A program made the translations under genes and the position numbers. The notes below the pieces were generated by a model. The model did no database searches and had not been told where the DNA came from. It saw only the letters and a list, made by a program, of their open reading frames with translations. Below are positions 12,561 to 27,100 of a DNA stretch of 64,000 nt, one piece after another (position 1 is the first letter of the stretch; every line of letters begins with the position of its first letter). The stretch covers positions 278,275,242-278,339,241 of the forward strand of contig OY294067.1 in assembly GCA_958510875.1 (NCBI GenBank), in the 5' to 3' direction. Source of the DNA: Endomychus coccineus (Eukaryota; Arthropoda; Insecta; Coleoptera; Endomychidae).

Positions 12561-12921
12561 GGAAGCGGGAACAAAACATCAGAGGATTAAGGCGAAGCTC
12601 CTACTCTATATACACATACTCTGTGCCTATTGCCTATACCATGGAATTATACCTTACGTGATGAACTGTACCAATTTGAAGGTCCATTTCCTCTTTGTTC
12701 ATTATACAATGTTTCCTCCCTCGTGTAGTCAAAATATTTAAAAAAATCTGATCAGCTAGGTTAGTTTGTAGATTATTGAACTATTTTCAAACAGAAGCTG
12801 TATCACACCCCGTCTGGTCTATATTACTCTCTTCGACAATATCATTAATTTTCTATTATATTCAAATAAAAAACATTCATAGAACTGCAAATAGATAGCA
12901 CAGTAGTGAGTGAGTACTTAC

Positions 12922-13786
12922 GTTTTTTCTTCCATCCTTTAGAATTCAAATCAGATACAAATGAAAAATAAGAACTGCCGGAATGAAAGGAATATGTTGT
13001 GAAGTTGTCATATCCAATTGTCAACATGAACTTTAAGACAGTTTAAATCACAGATGAAAAACTCTGTATTGGTATCTTAATTGCTGGATTTCAAGTGGAT
13101 TTATTTCAAACTACCACTACGTTAAACGTATTAGAACTGGATCATAGAGTAGTGAATAAATTGTATGAGACAGCAACACCTACGATTTGAATGTTATCGC
13201 TCATACTAAATTCGTAGGTGTATTCAATATTAGATATTAGACCAACCAAATTTGGAAATCCAAAGAGATTTGAATTCATACTGAATAACGGTGACTCCTT
13301 CAATTTCTAAGATTGGTATAAACAGGTACAAGCAGCACCTAAATTAGTAAATTCCACACATTATTTTACATCTATTTATTTACTTGTTTCCATGTTATAT
13401 AAACAAGTTATATAATGAGGTTGATATAACGTACAAAATGGACCATATGTGTAATAATTCACCGTAGGCAAGGTTAGCTTATTGTTGATACATATGTTAT
13501 GAATGAATGTTATGGAATGACGTATCAACATCAATGTATAAAGATATATATCAACTGGATGAGGATATAAGATACTTAACTTGTTAGGCTTAAAGAAATT
13601 GTTCATGTCTTTGCTATTGAGTGCATTATTGTAATAAAGAATATTTTGTATCCCATTTGTTCCAATTCCAAAATAAGTGAAAAAAATTACACTTACTACG
13701 GTATCACTACGAGAATATTGTTCTATTATTGTTGATATCATGAAATCTTTCACAGGGAAAGTCGACATCCATTGTTTCCGTAGATT
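12922..13786 (-). other. Possible pair of host exons, unrecognised
   Basis: Two minus-strand segments, 13697-13786 (90 nt) and 12922-13030 (109 nt), are each open and bounded by AG before and GTAAGT after. Joined, they keep one frame, moving from SRSDTV into FMLTIGYDNFTTYSFHSGSS and ending SDLNSKGWKKK. I do not recognise the protein and see no neighbouring exons, so this could be a gene remnant or chance. They lie between the two SLC36 copies, and their phase does not fit the 30-nt exon of copy 1. Confidence 0.3.
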
Positions 13787-14329
13787 CTACAAGAAATAGA
13801 TAAACGTTTGTTAAATTGTAATATTTATCACCTGTCACAAGCTATATCGGCTACGCACCGTTAAGACTAGACTAATCGATTTTGTCCTAAGCTTGATATG
13901 TCTCTTGTGGATGACGTCACACTATAGAGGGTATTGGTATAATCATTTACATACTGTTTGAGAAACTTCATATACAAATTACAGAGTGTTTGAAATTTTT
14001 CATGTATTTTTAAATTTTTGGCCTAACCGACAATGTTTTCACCGCCAAAGTATTGATTATTAGACATATTTATAAGCTGAATGTGCTACATATTTCAAAA
14101 ATGTGGTACATACATCAGAGACCTTTTTTTGAATAACTTATTTCCAGCCAACTAATGACATCATTATAGATTCCATAGTTTCCACATTTTGGGTATCGCT
14201 GAGATAAATAGTGACACAATCAGAATTTGAAAAATAGAATCTCCGTTTCAATTATTCCAATATTCCAGGAATAGGGTATTGCCAGCTTTTTAGAATCATG
14301 CTTCGCTAAATGTTCATAACTATCAATAA

Positions 14330-14635
14330 TATAAGATCTGGTGCTCTTTCATCAGCGCAACGAATTGGTTAGTCATCCAACATATTCTCCAGAGTTGACC
14401 TCCCTGCGATTTTTATATATTTTCAAACTTGGCTTGAAGGATGAGATCATCGCAGAAACAAACGCCTATTTTGAAGGATTGCCCAAATCGTATTATTTGG
14501 AAGGAATTGAAACATTAGAAAAACGTAGGACGAACTGTATCGAGCTACAAGGAGATTATGTTGAGAAATAAAACAAGTTTTGACCAAATAAATCATTTCT
14601 TTTCCATTTTTCAGGGACTTTTCCCCTTGCCATCG
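14330..14635 (+). mobile_element. Mos1-like mariner, 3' end only
   Basis: The plus strand encodes the transposase C-terminus with a HPTYSPELTS-like third-Asp region (Asp lost), EIIAETNAYFEGLPKSYYLE and CIELQGDYVEK then stop at 14569-14571. The inverted terminal repeat TTTTTCAGGGACTTTTCCCC ends at 14635 beside TA (14636-14637). The 5' two thirds are gone. The terminal repeat matches that of the fuller copy at 41041-42171. Confidence 0.85.
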
Positions 14636-15113
14636 TATATATTGCAGAAAATTGAGTCGGTGTTTTCTTAACGATTCATCTTTCTCAGGCAAGGCAAAAG
14701 TACTTTCTGATTCCTCTGTCTTTAAAGTAGATAAATAATTGAACTCGCATTCTGGAAAACAACAAAGTCTATTCCTAATTGAATGATTATAATCTAACCC
14801 CACTTACTAAAACAAAACATTTCATTATGTTAGAAATATATTAAACTGGACTAACAGTGTTGCCAGTTTTAGCTTTGTTCCTGACTAGCATCATAGTCGG
14901 CTTTAGGTTAGCGCTTCGTTTTTAATTGCCTCAGTCATGATGACACATAATATGAGATACTAAATCTCAAAAACAAAAAAAATAGAAGCAGCAATCGTTA
15001 GTATGCACTAAAATATTTGAATGCACAAAATAACACATTATTTGTCGGAACTTAAATCACACGCATTTTACATTATATTATTTAATATACGTATTTTAAT
15101 ATACATTGAATGA

Positions 15114-18100
15114 TCATGTTACTGGTGGCGCAAGTGTTGTCATGGGAAATTCAGTTGAGTGAATCCGTTGTAACTCCACTACGATAGCTATAATTGCACT
15201 AACAGTCCCAACTATCATAGCCGTAGCTGCAAATATTATTATCACCCAATCTCTTATTTTCTGCAATATAGAATGTTCCTTGTGAAAGCATACCAGATCT
15301 ATGATCGGGGGTATTAAGACTGCAATCGAAGTTTGTCCAATCGCTCCCACCAAGGCAATAACAAGTCCTAGTAGAGGTATTGCTGCAGCTAGTAGAACTG
15401 AAAGTGAAAGCAAATAAGCAATAGCTAAATTCCAAATTGAAAAGTTAAAACATCTGATACTTACATGATGCGATAATCATTGATGTGCGGAATAGATGCA
15501 GAATCAGGTGCGGTTGATTAAATGGACCATATTTGTTATGGATTAACACAAAGAGAGTTTCGACGATGATGTACATTTGTAAAGCGTAGGAAAATAGTAT
15601 ACAGAGTGCAAGGAATAGCACACATACTTCAGACACACTACAACAAAAATATCTTCATTTTTTTATTACATTTATCGTCGTCCTATTTCTGCTTCTGTGG
15701 TTTAACACCGACGCTAGGAGGCAAGCGCATCCAAACCTGTAATTTTTACCGAATCCTTCTTCCAAGTTATGGATTTTTTACTTGCGGTGACATCGTACGG
15801 TACACCGAGGGCTCACTTGCTTCACTTGTCATCCGAAGGAAGACTTGGTCAGATATTATGTTGCTCAATAAATAGCACCGTCTTCCGTCTGAGATATTGA
15901 CGATATGTATCGACAATATGTCAGCCGTGATCCAGGATCCAGGTAAGAAAAACGAAGATAGTAGGCACATCATTATCTGTTTTTGAAAAGTTTACATTGC
16001 ACATATTTTCGGGAAGACGAGGAAAATAAGTAAATGTGACAAAAAATATCATATATTGAGATGCCTCAGTTCATATTAGGAAAGTCAATGGCCACATTTC
16101 GTATTGAAAAGTCTACATGAACGGAGGAGCTATATGGTTATTTTCAAGAACTAGATTCTTCTCAAAATGTATTGATCAACATCACAGTTAGAATCGATAC
16201 TGTAACCTACATTTGAAGAATCTTGGGCTGTCTATGTCCTGGAAAAGAACTCGAGTATTCAATAATGCTTTGAGAATTTCCTTTACGATATGTGTTCCTA
16301 TATGGCAGAAAGGTTCCGAACTATCAGAGGTGTTTCAGTTCTCTTGCGTACAAGGACGTCCGCCTGTTCATTCCCTAATGTCTAATTAACATAAACAGCT
16401 CACTTTTGCTTCAGATTAATTAGACCCCCACGGAAAACCTATGAAATTTTTATCATTACTAGGTCAAGCTACAGATTCCACAGGGATCACTCTTGGCACC
16501 AACTTTGTTTCTGCTTCATATCAACGATCTGCTGGAAGTGACCACCTGCCCCGTCGATAGTTTTGCAGATGATGGTACACTCCATACCGCGTTCTCATCT
16601 AGAGCCCCTATACCTTCCATTTATACCAGAGGAGCGAGACAGGAACAGGTTGACGCAATTATTAGAGATCTGGTAAGGATTTTGGAATGGAGATCTGATA
16701 ATCTACCGGGATATCAAAAATTATCTTGGTCAAGGGTGGTTATGGGATCTAAAACGTGTGTCTTATTTTACGTTTGAAATAATTATGTCACTGTCACACT
16801 GACATCATCAATAACCTACAAATTTCATACCTATTTATTTCAGTTGTAAAACAATAATGAACTACAAATTAAAAATTATCTTGGTCAAGGGTGGTTGTGG
16901 AATGTAAAACGTGTGTCTTACTTTAAATTTTTGAATATGTTTTGTTGTGTCAGAATCTGTTAAGTCATTGTGCTGAAATTTTCTAATCCAGTTTTTGAAT
17001 CATGCCTCTTACCACACAGCACAAAATTTTCATGATTGAAGCCTATTTTCGAACGGGTGCGCTAGTTAATGGAAATTGGCAATACAGTCAACGTTTGTGT
17101 TTGGACAATTTTCGAGAGCACTTCCCAAACGTGGCAATATTACCGGACAACTTCTATGCGTGCCTTACAAATTGTGTTGAAGTGTTTCGAGAAACTGGTT
17201 GTGTGACTCATAAAAAAGGTGCTGGTAGACCAAGAGTTCGTATAGAAGAAGTTGTCAATGACGTTCGTCAACGTATGGAAGAGGAGCCTGCAAAACCTTT
17301 GAAAAATCTTTCTCAGGAAATTGGACTTTCTCATGGAACATGTCAGAAGATTTTAAAGAGAGACTTGAACATGCATCCATATAAGATGCTAGCACATCAA
17401 ACTCTTCTGCCCGCAGACCACTCCAGACGCCTTGCTTACTGCCATTGGTTTGTCAATAATTTAATGAATGACGATCTTCTGGACTTAACTTTTTTCTGAC
17501 GAAGCGTGGTTCCACCTTTCGGGATACATCAATTCTCAAAATATGCTAATGTGGAGCAATGATAACCCTCAAGTTTTTACTGAATCGCCACTACAAGCTC
17601 AAAAAATCGGTGTTTGGATGGCAGTTTCTCGCAGAAGAATAATTGGGCCAATTTTTTTCGATTTCACCGTCAACGCAGAAAGGTACAGACACAACTTTTT
17701 GGCTGAATTTGTGCAACAGTTAAACGATGTTGAACTTCGGTACGGTTATTTCAAGCATGACGGTGCAACAGCACATACTACACGAGAAAATATTGCTTTT
17801 CTCCGCGAGTTTTTTGATGACCGGCTGATAAGTTTGCATACAGAAATTGAGTTTCCTCCGAGATCACCTTGTTTGACAATTATGGACTATTTTATATTTC
17901 CTTACTTAAAAAACAAGATTTTCGCAACTCCGGTAAATAATTTGCAAGAACTTCAACAAAGAATAATTTAGCAATGTGCAACCATAACGCCGGAAATGCT
18001 GAAAAACGGTTTTCACAGCATGAGGATGCGCGTCAACTTGTGCATCGAACAAAACGGGGGACATTTCCAACAATTACTGTAATTTAGTTTTTCTTGTTAC

Positions 18101-21100
18101 TAAAACCGTTATTTCATAATTTGTAGTTCATTGTTGTTTTACAACTGAAATAAATAGGTATGAAATTTGTAGGTTATTGATGATGTCAGTGTGACAGTGA
18201 CATAATCATTTCAAACGTAAAGTAAGACACACGTTTTAGATTCCACAACCACCCTTAACCAAGATAATTTTTGACATCCCGGTAGTAGAGTTTAATGCAA
18301 CCAAAACTAAAGCTTAGCCTTCTCCAGGAAGGCGGATCCCACAATCTCTAATATCACGATATCAGGTTCAACTATTCCTATGAAGTCTTCCATAACAATG
18401 CTCGAGATCATCACCAACAGTACCCTCTCATGGGGCGATCATGTGCGGTCCATTAAGGAAACAGCTTCACGAAAACTTGGTTTTCTATTCCGTGCCAAGA
18501 GTTTCTTTATATCCCAGATGTTCCTCATAATCTTCAAAGCACAGATTCGGCCTGTCCTGGAGTACTGTTCACATGTTTGTAGTTTGGCTAACAAACATAT
18601 GCTGAAGCTCTTGGATTTTATTAAGAAGCGAACTATTCGTTTGATTGATGATGTCACATATACGAATTCATTGACCTCTCTAGAATATCGTAGAAAGGTG
18701 GGAGATCTCTCCTTTTCCTATAGTTATTTCCATTGTCGATGTTCATCAGAAATCTAGTCTGTTTCACCACGAGATATTTCAGATAGGCGAACTAGACGAG
18801 TTCAAACTTGCCGCTTGAGACCCGCCGGATTGCTTCCTACCAGAGATACTTTTTTTATGGATAGGCGAAGTTGTAGAACTCTTAACTTGGTGAGGGTTTT
18901 CCCTATGTCTGTAACCTCCAAACCTTCAAGAAAATACGAATGCCTATATCCTCCCTACTGCTAACTTACACGATGTTCTTCCAACATTATAGGTTTCCTC
19001 CTCAAAAAAATTAATGAATTGAAATTTAGTATTTTCTGTGAAATTTAAAATAAAATTCATAAACGAGTGAGATTGTATTGTGGAGTTAGTTCAACTCGTT
19101 CATAGACAATATACTGAAAACTGATACATACACAGTGTCCCCAAAATTCAAGGTGATACTTCCTTTACTTTCATCACCATATCGAAGATAAGACAATGTT
19201 CCAACTAAAATGGTTACCGTGCCCTCCAAAACATTGCTTATATTTAGAACGCCCCACGACACTGTCATCAATTCCTTATTGTTGATTTCCATGTGGAGAG
19301 GCAATACCTACGAAACAAATAATTATGTAATCAATATTCCCTATTTATTCATTTATCATTTGGTTGTATGTCACAAATATAACACGCCAATCAATACAAG
19401 AATTATCTATGCCAAAAAAAACAAATCTTACAAGCCCGACAAGTATAAAACAGAACCAACCAAAAAAAACACGAAATCTCAATGGTGTTTGCAAAAGTGC
19501 AACCAAAATAGCTTGCAGTGTATGTACATGGCAATAGTAAGATTGATCGTCACTTATATGTAGTGGTCAATAGCAGGAGAACTATTCTGACTAGTACATC
19601 CCTCCTCCATAGAAAAAAGGAGAGTAAGGGACAACATACAGAATTACTTCTTTTGCTTTTCATGTTTGCATTTTTGTGCTTCGCAGGATTCTCTGTCGTC
19701 CTTGTCCCGGCGGCCAAATTCCTCTCCTTCAGCAACTTTTTCCGTTGCACTCCGGAACGTTTTTTCCCACGGATCATCTTCCATTCCTTTACGGATGTTT
19801 CCAGCTGTCTTGTTTTTTTTTGCCGATTGCTCGGCAGTTCTCACTGTTGTTGAGTTGAGATCGTCTTTCATTGTCATAAGCTTTCAATAGATGAAGTTGT
19901 CAAACTTAATCTTTTAAAATCGATTAAGCACATCAATCATTCCAAATATAATGAATATATCTATTTAATGACTCATTAGATGTAGATTTAGAATTATAGC
20001 ATGAGCTTACTGCTGTTTGTGATGCAAGGTTATATTAGTTTTTTTAGTAACCAATCATCCTAAACCCAAACGTTACAGAGTCTTAATTGTTTCTTCAAAT
20101 ACTCACCACCATAATGGAACAAAATGTGTAAATTCCAGTTGATATGAAAAGGGGAAATTGATCCAGATCGCCTATCCATCTGAATGTCGGTTCTTGTGGT
20201 AAGGACTCTCCCATTAAATACATAGCAAGTATTATACTGAAAAGAACTAACATATTGGCGACAGTCGATAAGATTGCTAAGACTTTCAAATTGAGGAGGA
20301 ATGAGCTCAATAACCATATAGGAATAAATGCAATGGCTATGAACCAGAAGATACTCCAATTTACACCGTGTACTTCAGCAACCTACAAAAAAATTGTGAA
20401 TCTTAGATAGGCCATTTACGTCAAAGGTATTCTCTTCTACATTTTTGGGCTGCGAATTCTTACATTTGATAATCACGTAGTCCTGTCTGTAAGCTAGGGG
20501 AATATCTAAATTTTTTGCATTAGGTCGAATCGAAAAAATCCTTTTTGCATGATGTTCTATGGACAATGAAGGTCATTCGTGACTACTGAGCGACTCTTCT
20601 TCAATCTCCCCCAATTTAACCCTATACACTAAATTAGCCCTATTCTCAACACCATTTTTAAGATCTATTAAAAAATTGAAATTAAGCCTCCAAAATGGGT
20701 TCCAGTTAGTTTTTTGGGTAGCTGAACATGAATTCAAGGTCATTTTTTCGGAAAATTCATTCAATGGATGGAAAATGATGGTGTTAAGCGGTTATCGTGT
20801 GATAACCTCCTATGGTGGTTGTTTTTTTGGTCGCTGATTACGAATTTGATAATTAAAGAGTTCAAAATATCATTTTCCGGAAAAACCAGGAAAATTTTAC
20901 TATGAATTTTCCTTTTTTAAGTTGAGATCAATCTACATGTGTACAAAGGTTATGAAATTCAAGCAATTACAGAAACAAACTTTCCAATAACCTACTAACT
21001 TAGTATTCTCAGAAATGTATAAAAAGTCAACCAACGGTACATGTGTTCAAGGGCATAGAAAATCGATAAATTACAAAAGCAAACTTTTCAATAACCTATT

Positions 21101-24100
21101 AACCTAATGTTCCCAAAAATATATAAAAATTTAGCAAAATAACCTTCGATAACATTGATGTTTGGAGTTTTGAACCTACGCTATCGGGAGCTATAAAATA
21201 TGCATACGAGGTCAGAGTGTACTCTGATGATGACTACTTGTTAGGTCCTTAGTAGTTTAACAGTATTTTTAGTGGATAGTGTATGCAAATTGTCTATTTC
21301 AGGAAAGGGATGGTTATTATTAAAAAAATGATCTGCAAATATGGAATTTGTTTTTGAGAGTCTGAAACAGCTTCATGTTCATTGAACCTATTACGTTCAG
21401 TGTTTGATGAATTGGGAAAGTAGTAACATAGAAAATAAATAGAAGGAATATCTTAGATCCTTCAGAATTTGTTAAACAGATTCATCGTTCTCTGAACATA
21501 AAACAAGACATACTTTTCCAAAATTTGGTGTTAAAATTTTGCATTATTAGAGTGAAGGTCTAAAATTAAACACCCAAGAATTTCATATACATACATTGCG
21601 CAAAATAAAACTGAAGATTTTCTTTCTATTCAATATACCTGCTTAACTTCTTAACTCAAATTCACCAGATGCTCTAAGATATAAGTTGTATTTAGTGCTT
21701 CGCGGAAGAGAGGGTTGACTCGCTCTCGGCTTGGTTGAGCAGCTGGCACTCTTGCACTTGTTCTCGACCACGAAAAAAAGAGCGAGGATTCACCATTTCT
21801 GCTCTTGCACTCCTGCAAATATACCTTCGGTCTTTCTCTAGACACGAGAACAGTAGATGGCATACTCTAACGGTGTTATCTGGAACTCTTAAAAAAATAT
21901 TAATTCATGTTCATCTACCACAGACTATCGCGCCCTCTACGTTCACCTCCCGAGATGAAGTTGAAAAATGGAGCTACATAGCTAGAGAGCAAATGTGGAC
22001 AGTTCTATCGGAATCGGATTAAATTGCCTATAAACGCCATCGGACACAGTCTGGTAATCGACAGCGTCCATGACCGCCAACAGTATCAGAGCAGTATAGT
22101 CGAGGCAATATAACAAAAAACCTTGGTTTTTTTTCGGTCAAGTGAGATTGAGATGCGGTTTTCGGCATTCGATTCTGGAAGACAAGTAGAAAAAATGTTA
22201 CTATTATTTTTTGTGCATCAAATAAATTCATTTTGTTGAAGCTTTTTTTGAGCCTAAGTTTATATACTATTCATAGGAAATAATCATCCTTATCCACTAA
22301 AAATACTATTAAAGTACTGAAGACTTTGCGGCTAACAAGTAGCCATCATCAGAGTGAGCACTTCGTGGGAACTCTTTTATAGTTCCTAAGTTCATATGTT
22401 TTATTAATCAATGAATAAACTCCATAATTAGTCCAATTTACTAACTCGAGGGTTTTTGGGGTCGCTGAATACGAATATAATGTTTAAAATGCAATGGACA
22501 CCACTATGCATTACAAATAATTTGTGTTATTTGATATGATAAAATAAGAGCTCCTAATTCTGTTTTTAAACAGTTCATTTAATCGAATGGTTAGATGTAT
22601 TCAAAAAAATTGAAAACCTACTAAACCTGACAACAATGGCTGACCTTGATACATAACGCCATTTCTTTGTTAAAGTGAACAACGTTTACATAGTTATCCA
22701 ATGGACATATTCAAGAGATAGTTGAATATACGATTCTCATACTTTCCTTACCCATTTGATACTTTCCGAGAAGAATAATATGTAAGTGCAACAAATACCA
22801 AATTGCGTTATTATCAATATTATATTGGCTATGGTTTTCATTGAAGAAGCATATTCCGGACATTTTCCGGGGCCTCGCAGAAAAGCTCCTTTGCATGCAT
22901 CACCAAAATCCGTTCTCACAGTTACACCCTCTCGTTCCAAAACATTGGCGACTCTAACCTGAAAATGGAATTTAATGTATAGGTAATAGGATTATATTCT
23001 ATATTAAGTTCCTTACCAATTGTTATAATAAATCAGTAATAGTAAAGATAATGGGAATTTTCCTCTTATTTAGAGTAGATCGGGGACAATTGAAACAGGG
23101 GACAATAGAAATAACCGGATTTTGTGGTTTAAATCGCGCGCCCTTATATCAAATGCAGTGGTTCCAGGGAGCGCTTTGTTATCGGTTGGCTGTTGGCAAT
23201 AAGGTAGTCACCCGTACGTAACGTCACCATGCTGCTAGTTCTTAGGACATAGATTGAAGCGTAAATTATTGTTGGACCAGGATTATTGGATCCATTGAAT
23301 GGAAAAGTGTGACACAAGACATAAGAACTTAAGTATGCAGCTTTCGCCATTTTTATTAGTATAGTTGGCATTTATCCTTCAGGCAGAACAGTTTAAATTA
23401 TTTACTGTTGTCCTAGAGTAAAAAGATATTTGAATGTTTACTTGAAATGTGTCGCGGGAAAAATTGAAACAAAATAATGTCTAAGGGATGGTTGAAACAT
23501 TTTCAATTGTCTCCCGAAGTAAACTATTTTATTTTAATTCTTATTTTTGTCTTAGGGAATTCATAGAGCTGAAGTGTGTATTTTGTTTTAGGAGTTAGAG
23601 TGAGGTCCGTAGCAACTAAATTTGACCTACTTACCCTGTGAGTCATTGGGTAGATTTATCGAAAATAGAAAGCAAGCAATTGAGCAAGGATCCGCTATCC
23701 CAGTAACGATGACAGTGGTAAGGGAAGAAGCATTGTTGGATATATAATTAAGTGGGCCCATCTTTTCTACGGGTTTCCGTCTGCAAAAATGTTCAAATCA
23801 GACTTTCAGTTGACCGTGAAATACTCGTTGAACATCCTGGATACCTGGAGACAAAATGTCAAGGCAGAAAAAGATTGGTTCTCTGGATTCCTGAAATGCA
23901 ACCCAGAACTTCCAATTCACTGAGCGCAAGACACAAGTTTTTCCAGAGCAACCAGTTTCAACGTGATGAACGTAAAACTTTTTTTTGATATCCTGGCTAA
24001 CGTAATGTATGTGTACAAATAAAAAGAGATATCTATAATATCGATGAAACCAGGATAACGACGGTTCAAAAACCTAGTGAAGTTGCAGCCGAAAAAGGAA

Positions 24101-27100
24101 CATGACAGGTGGGTACCCTAAATAGTAAATGCTATCGGTAACAGTTTATCGCCCATTTTCATTTTTCCATGGATAAGATACAAGGATCACTTCGTCTGTG
24201 GCGGTCCAGTGGGATGTATTGGGGCGGGAAACGCGAGCGGCTGAATGCAAGAGAAAGAGTTCTTGGTATACCCCCACCATTTTCAACAGCTTGTTAACGT
24301 TTCAACCGAAAATAAAGTATTGTTTTATTTTAAAGCCACCAATCGCTCATAAGTATACGATGCTTGATGAGAATTAATCCAGGTAGAACGATGACACAGT
24401 TTACGACATCCCAGCCCATGGAAATTAGCTCTAACATTGGCCATTACATAGTCAAACATTATAGCTGGATATATGAACGAACCTAGATTTTGCTCTTTCA
24501 TATTTCGAGGATAGACCAGCTCCTGAAGTTGCCGAAGAAGTAAGCACCATTGATCATCACCACTAACTCACACACCACCAGCGTCATCAAGCACTCATAT
24601 TACTCGAGTATCGCCTAGTACTCAGACTCCACCAGCATCGTCAAGGGCTCATATTCTGCCCTTATTACCAAGCACATTCAGCCAGCAGCGGCAAATACTC
24701 TAAAGGCTGTATTTTCCTGCGATGTAACAGTACCAAGCACCTCGCAAGCTGTATCTTCGCAGGAAATTAGCCGAAAGCGCTTCCTAGAATAACAAGTGGC
24801 ACACGAAAAATACGGCCACTCACCGCAGAAAAACATTATCCAAGAGGAATATGGAGCGAAAAAGAAGAAGCAGGTTCAGAAAAAACTTACGGAGTTAAAA
24901 GATGAAACAAATACAATTAGACAGTCCAAGAAACCAAACAACGCCGGAATAATATGCATTAGAGTGACAGCGACGGAGATGATTACTGTTATTTTATAGT
25001 TCGCCTGGGACCGTATGCTAGTAGTCGCCCCAAAGAGAAATGGGTGCAGTGCATTGAATGTCGTTATTGGTCTCTTGAAGAAGGACCCGTCATGAGGATC
25101 TTTACGTGTCACAATTGCTTGTCAGAATGAATATTTTTGGCCGTTTTTATTTTCAATTTAAATCTGTTTCATTAATAGTCCAAGCTCAATTTTCTTTCTA
25201 ATATTTCATTTATGCATCATTATAGGTCAATGGAATGATATAAATGGAAATCTAATACGATATATGCTCTAACTAACTTCATAATTTAGAAACTTGCGTA
25301 GGCGCGGAGGAATAAATCAAGAAGCAGAAATGTTTCAGTTGTTCACGGCTTACCCTAGACGCTGTTTCGAAAAATTCAAACTTACCAATAAATGCTGACA
25401 GTACAATAATAAACAACCTACAAGGATTAATACTGGAGGTGCTAGAGCCATTCCTGCATTGTTGTAGGCAAAACCCAACGAGAAAATTCCTGCTCCTACT
25501 GCACATTTGAAGTGATTCATCACCGATTCTATGTAGCTGACAACAAATAAAAATATCAAATTAATCTTCTGTTTGCCTGCTACAATGAATGATTAATACT
25601 AAACGGCTTTAGATCTAGTAATGAATTGGACCATCACGACGTGCTTCATTGAATCAATTTAACTCTACCGATTTACTTAAGATGGTAACTGAGTAATCGC
25701 GATAAGTATTCAGAATCATAACACTAGAAATTATCAGCAGGAAACATCGAAACATGACGTCACAGACGTTTACATTTGAGCGATGCGGCATGGACTGAAA
25801 ATTCGGTGCTTTGAGAGTCCCTGTATCCCGTGTACACTGTTACGTGCTTTATTCTCCCTTGTCATTATATTCTAACAAAGGCTTATAACAACGTTATCGG
25901 ATCTGGATCAAATTGATTTGTTTTGATTTTTGGGCGCTAGTATATTATTGAGGTTTACTCTTGATCGAGAACTTCTGCTAGGGTCCTCAATATTAAGTTA
26001 TCGCATTGCTGGCTATTGACATCTATATTCCAGGAAGTATCTCAGTGGAGAAAATAATCAGAGTCCAAATAGAGGGAATGATTAGCACTTAATCACATGC
26101 TTTTCAGTTAATTCTCTGACTACTCCTAGTGATGGAGCAGAATTCAAATTCGGGACCTTCCAGAAATGAATTTATTTCCTGAATGAACAAATGTTCTAAA
26201 CGAAGCTAATTTTAAAGCAGCCGTGAGAGAAGCAAGGAAGCTCACAACTAAGCGGAAGAACTCCGAGCCAGCATGGTACTCTACCCCTTACCAAGACAGT
26301 CAAATCATCTCCTGAACGGTTACGAAAGGAACTGGGTTTCAATTATACTAATGCAGATCAGCAAACAATTACAAATATTTGACAACTTTTGAGGAAGTGG
26401 ATAGCTACCTTAACCCGGCTGGAGATTATTCATGCGGTAATTACGATTAGTTCGTACTCAAAACGGAATACCGTGTGCTGATATAGGTAAAACCGTAACC
26501 TACTCGGTTTCGTAACTCGAAACTGCATCGGAAGTCACTTGATCACGGGAATTCAAATGATCTGGCTGTATTCAGGTTAGTAGAGGAAATATTGCACAGA
26601 ACAGGGACCGGTAATTGTACAATAGTGATTAACATATAAAAAACATTCAAGTACCTACTGGATTGCGAGTCGTCAACTAGTCGCATTCTTATCCGACATT
26701 ATGAATACACATCTGATTGAAATTGAAGGCGAACAATAGCCCACCTGTTTTCTCTTCTTCGCACCTTCACGATGTTGGCCGGAAACAACGCTTCGGCAAC
26801 ATCATAGACTATGCTGTGTGTCAATTTATTATTTATATCTATAGTCATCGCGCACGCGTACCGGAAACCGTAAGCTTTATGCATAAGCATAATGCTCCAA
26901 CAAGTCACAACTTGAATGACAGCAGGTCGGCCCCTTGTCAAGTTTTGTCTTCCCTTAGATTCTTGCTATTAGATAATATTGTTAGTGTATGCGTTACGTG
27001 TTCCGTATTTAGTGTAATTCTGATTAAGTTATCAAATTAGAGATTACAGTCATTCAAATTTGACCCCCAGGAGTGTCCGAAATCTATTGCGACAATAAAA

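Noticed and set aside
19518..19890. Several overlapping ORFs, some Lys/Glu-rich on the minus strand
   Set aside because: Low-complexity composition in an intron of SLC36 copy 2, with no recognised family.
21651..22231. ORFs on both strands around a Ser/Arg-rich stretch
   Set aside because: No domain recognised; could be a fragment of a retroelement leader, but nothing supports a gene.
26699..27040. Overlapping ORFs on both strands as a gene
   Set aside because: No domain, no splice context, and opposite strands open over the same bases.
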